DNA from: Moringa oleifera
Taxonomy: Eukaryota; Streptophyta; Magnoliopsida; Brassicales; Moringaceae
Assembly (NCBI GenBank): GCA_021397835.1
Contig: JAJFZO010000230.1
Coordinates: 8,225,707-8,289,706, forward strand
Direction of reading: 5' to 3'
DNA: 64,000 nucleotides
Every line of letters starts with the position of its first letter. The first letter of the stretch is position 1. A program made the translations under genes and the position numbers. The notes beneath the pieces were generated by a model that saw only the letters and a program-made list of their open reading frames with translations, did not search any database and was not told the DNA's origin. Positions 61,463 to 64,000 of the stretch are shown here, piece by piece.

Positions 61463-62536
61463 GATTAAAATCCTATTTTATTTTCATTACACTTATTTTT
61501 TGATATAGTATAAATATATAGATTTCTCTTATACAAAACAAATCAAACTTTCTCGCTTTCAACTCGCTTCGCATTTTTCTAAGTAAAATAATAAAATACG
61601 GTGAAAATTCTAAACTAAATAGAATTCTCACTTTTTTTAATTCTAATATGTATTAGAGTACTAAAAATTAAAAAATCTTAAATTACAATTTGAAATTCTA
61701 AATCGATTTCTTATTCTATTTTGGATATTATTATCTTTCATTATTTTTGTTTTATTAATATTTTTATTTTTATTTATATTATACTATATTATATTAATAA
61801 TATTTTTTTATATTTTTATAATAATATTATTATTATATTTATATTAATAATATTATTTTAATATTAATTATTTTAATTTTAAAATTAAATAATAAATAAT
61901 TTTTTATTACTTATATTTATATTATAAAAATAAAATATTATGTTATTTATGTTATGTTTATGAAATTTTTTTTTATGAAAATCTCTTCATTTTTCAAACT
62001 TTAATGTGTCCACAAATGCAGTAAGGCCTTCATAGATCCATATGGCTTACTATTAGATTCGATTGGAGTTGAGTTAGGTTTGAGTTTTTATCTTTGAGAA
62101 TCCACAAATTCAAAAGGATTCGGTGGGTATATAAAAAAAAGAAGTATCACTAACTCTTTGATTGTAGACAGTAAAAGAGAAAAATTCATATATAATCAAT
62201 CCATCTACGAAGATTAATGAAGAAAATTTGCTTTGTTTTGGTTGATCCGAGATTAAAAAGAAATATATAGTGATTGGATCCATTGAAATGAAATGTGCTT
62301 TTGTTTTTAGTTTTGCTTTGAATAATCCCCATGTGAGTAGGCTTATGAGAATGATTTTATTTTGATGAACCAAGCAAGCAGAAGGGACCTGTTACAAACA
62401 AGAAAGAATACAATAATGAGGAAAAAAATATACAATTTTTTGTATTTGAATATTATTTATAATATTATTTATTTATAATATAAATAATATTATATTTATA
62501 CGTTATAAATAAATAATAAAATAATATAGGTATAGG
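61463..62536. other. AT-rich stretch, possibly plastid ndhC-trnV spacer in its right part
   Basis: From 61463 to about 61980 the sequence is nearly pure A/T repeats of ATTAATAATATT type. From about 62000 to 62400 composition changes and it resembles plastid intergenic sequence next to trnV, where ndhC-trnV spacer would be expected; I cannot fix where the plastid DNA starts. Confidence 0.35.
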
Positions 62537-63225
62537 TAGGGTATATAGATTCGAACTATAGACCTTCTCGGTAAAAAGGATCGAACTGATTATTATCAAA
62601 ATCATTCGAACTCTTTCAAAGACCCAACATGCTTTTTTTTTTTTTTTTTTGCAGTGGGCTCTTTCATTAACTAATATTTATATCAGTTAGTCTACTATAT
62701 TTTTTTCTTAACAGAAAGAAAAGAAAATGGCTCCACGTGCTCTGATTCATTATTTGAATGCTAATACAATACAGGAGCACTACCAAAGTGCTTCAAAGAA
62801 GGGTTATATTGATGTAGGTTTGCTTCTGGCCTAGATCAACCTAAGTTAAATGGAGTCTCTATCATCCTGATTAAAAAATCTAACATGAAACCTCAGACAC
62901 CTTAAGGTTCATAGTCATATGACGAAAAGAGAATTTTTGAGGTCCTTATACTCATTATGCCTAGCATTGAATAGACTGGGTATTCACCCTATCAATATCT
63001 CAAATCAATGATGGATTCTATTTGGCTCCTACCTAAAAAGGCATCAAAATCGGACCAAACCATTTGTCAGGCTATTGTTCTCTTGTTCCTGAAAAGTCAT
63101 GGAGTAAGACATTGATTTCTCAATAAGATAAGATCAACCAATTCGTTTGATTGCATGATGGACTCCTTTGAAACACATTGGCGCACGTGTAAACGAGGTG
63201 CTGTACCTAACTGAGCTATAGCCCT
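62537..63225 (-). pseudogene. trnV-UAC: Plastid-derived trnV-UAC with group II intron (decayed)
   Basis: The 5' exon is 63225-63187 (39 nt, AGGGCTATAGCTCAGTTAGG... ending GTTTACAC). The intron, 63186-62571 (616 bp), starts GTGCGCC as group II introns do. The 3' exon is 62570-62537. The 5' exon has one change (GGTACAGCACC where GGTAGAGCACC is expected). The 3' exon is 34 nt where 35 are normal, with several C-to-T type changes in the T arm and acceptor, and would not pair properly with the 5' end. The intron also carries a poly-T run near 62631-62650. A non-functional nuclear copy. Confidence 0.88.
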
Positions 63226-63410
63226 TATGTTTATGATACACATTTTATCTTATCAAATTATGTAGACAATTTCTTGTCATGATGAATATTACATGATCCA
63301 ACATTATATCTTTTTTATCTGTCTAATTGGTATTGCTTATAAGTAATATTGGATTTATAATCCATTGATGTGATAGGTGTCCCTTTTGTTTCTCTTTACG
63401 ATGATAAATG

Positions 63411-63483
63411 ACCTACTTAACTCAGTGGTTAGAGTATTGCTTTCATACGGTGGGAGTCATTGGTTCAAATCCAATAATAGGTA
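63411..63483 (+). pseudogene. trnM-CAU: Plastid-derived trnM-CAU (elongator), mildly decayed
   Basis: 73 nt beginning ACCTACTTAACTCAGTGG, with anticodon CAT in CTTTCATACGG. The 3' strand of the acceptor stem is AATAGGT where AGTAGGT is needed to pair with ACCTACT, leaving a C-A mismatch, and the variable region has a GGTGGG change. Both differences are transitions of the deamination type. It is unlikely to be expressed from the nucleus. Confidence 0.88.
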
Positions 63484-63726
63484 GAACTTAGTAGCTACCA
63501 TTGACCATGGTGTCTAATCAGTTTTTCTACCCACATTCTTTTTCTTTTATTGATTTTATATCTTTTTATCCTATTTTTATTTTCAATTTTAAAATTTTTT
63601 TCTTATATCAGAATCTGATTCCACTTGATTGTATTCAAGTGGTAGAAAATTGAAATGAGGTCTATAAACAGAACTCATCTTTACTTTATATAGAAGTTCT
63701 TTTGATTATTTAGGCGTACTAACTAG

Positions 63727-64000
63727 TTACGAAATCGCATTGATAGTCTCGACTCGTGTTCGAGCTCATCTGAGAGCTAGATTTGCCTCAATTGTTTGTC
63801 TCTTGCCTTCAGCTTTCCTCAAATTAGCTTCCGCTATTTCAAGAGTTTGCTGAGCTTCTTGTGGATCAATGTCACTACTCTTCTCTACATCATTTACTAA
63901 AATAAAGATTTCATTATTACCTATTCTAGCAAAACCACCCATCATAGCACATCGTTAACCATTGGTCATTAAGGTGTATTCTCAAAATACTTATATCTAA
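63727..64000 (-). pseudogene. atpE: Plastid-derived atpE, 3' part, with in-frame stops
   Basis: The minus strand encodes the C-terminal helical domain of the plastid ATP synthase epsilon subunit: [55 protein letters not shown], then RTRVETINAIS and TAA at 63729-63727. A TGA interrupts the final helix where an Arg codon (CGA) is expected just after CTCAGA, a CpG-type C-to-T change. A TAA lies upstream just before the MMGGFARIG segment. The 5' half of the gene is outside the window. Confidence 0.9.

Larger units (their letters stand above)
62537..64000. other. Nuclear plastid DNA insertion (NUPT): trnV-UAC, trnM-CAU, atpE 3' end
   Basis: Order and strands (trnV minus, trnM plus, atpE minus) match the standard land-plant plastid arrangement. 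All three genes carry defects: a 1-bp deletion and several substitutions in the trnV 3' exon, an acceptor-stem mismatch in trnM, and in-frame stops in atpE. Many changes are C to T or G to A, as expected for decay in methylated nuclear DNA. Together with the flanking nuclear gene and transposon this argues for an old nuclear insertion, not contamination. It runs off the right edge. Confidence 0.9.

Noticed and set aside
62110..62373. 87-aa minus-strand frame left of the plastid trnV
   Set aside because: It lies in what is probably plastid intergenic sequence; no matching plastid gene.

Overview
The window is nuclear DNA of a flowering plant, almost certainly a eudicot. Genes are split by short AT-rich GT-AG introns, the spacers are very AT-rich, and the recognisable families are plant-specific (HD-Zip II, R2R3-MYB, ACC synthase, OSCA channel, CGR-type pectin methylation protein). 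Degenerate LTR retrotransposons, a CACTA-like DNA-transposon end and a decayed piece of plastid DNA lie between or next to the genes. I cannot name the species. All exon models below were built by eye from reading frames, splice dinucleotides and family conservation. Coordinates should be good to a base or two where the frame closes, less so elsewhere.

Layout. 1-3.3 kb: no gene recognised. 3.33-4.39 kb (-): HD-Zip class II transcription factor, 3 exons. 8.59-8.79 kb (+): 67-aa Cys-rich protein ending in a CaaX-like tetrapeptide. 9.68-14.4 kb (-): degenerate Ty1/copia element, its right LTR ending about 100 bp before the next gene. 14.51-16.52 kb and 18.56-20.77 kb (+): tandem pair of branched-chain aminotransferases with near-identical exon structure. 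23.15-24.48 kb (+): R2R3-MYB of the RAX/MYB36-like group. 24.5-28.6 kb: gene-free spacer. About 29.1-30.5 kb (+): small three-helix membrane protein of unknown function behind a promoter rich in GGCCCA motifs. About 30.9-36.1 kb (+): degenerate Ty3/gypsy element. 36.71-41.85 kb (-): OSCA/CSC1-type stress-gated channel, 10 coding exons. 45.48-47.30 kb (-): ACC synthase, 4 exons. 47.5-56.0 kb: long AT-rich spacer. 56.04-59.32 kb (-): C-terminal four exons of a CGR2/CGR3-like gene, with no N-terminal exon visible. 59.4-61.46 kb: repeat-rich block with hairpin motifs, ending in a CACTA-type terminus. About 62.5 kb (perhaps 62.0) to the window end: nuclear plastid DNA carrying decayed trnV-UAC with its group II intron, trnM-CAU and the 3' part of atpE.

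The genes do not form a pathway. The nearest to a functional unit is the BCAT pair (mitochondrial branched-chain amino-acid metabolism). The most informative structures are four: the BCAT pair, with a GC-AG intron kept in both copies and one intron present in only one; the copia LTR against the first BCAT; the hairpin-rich transposon block upstream of a CGR gene lacking its start; and the plastid insertion, whose mutations look like cytosine-deamination decay.
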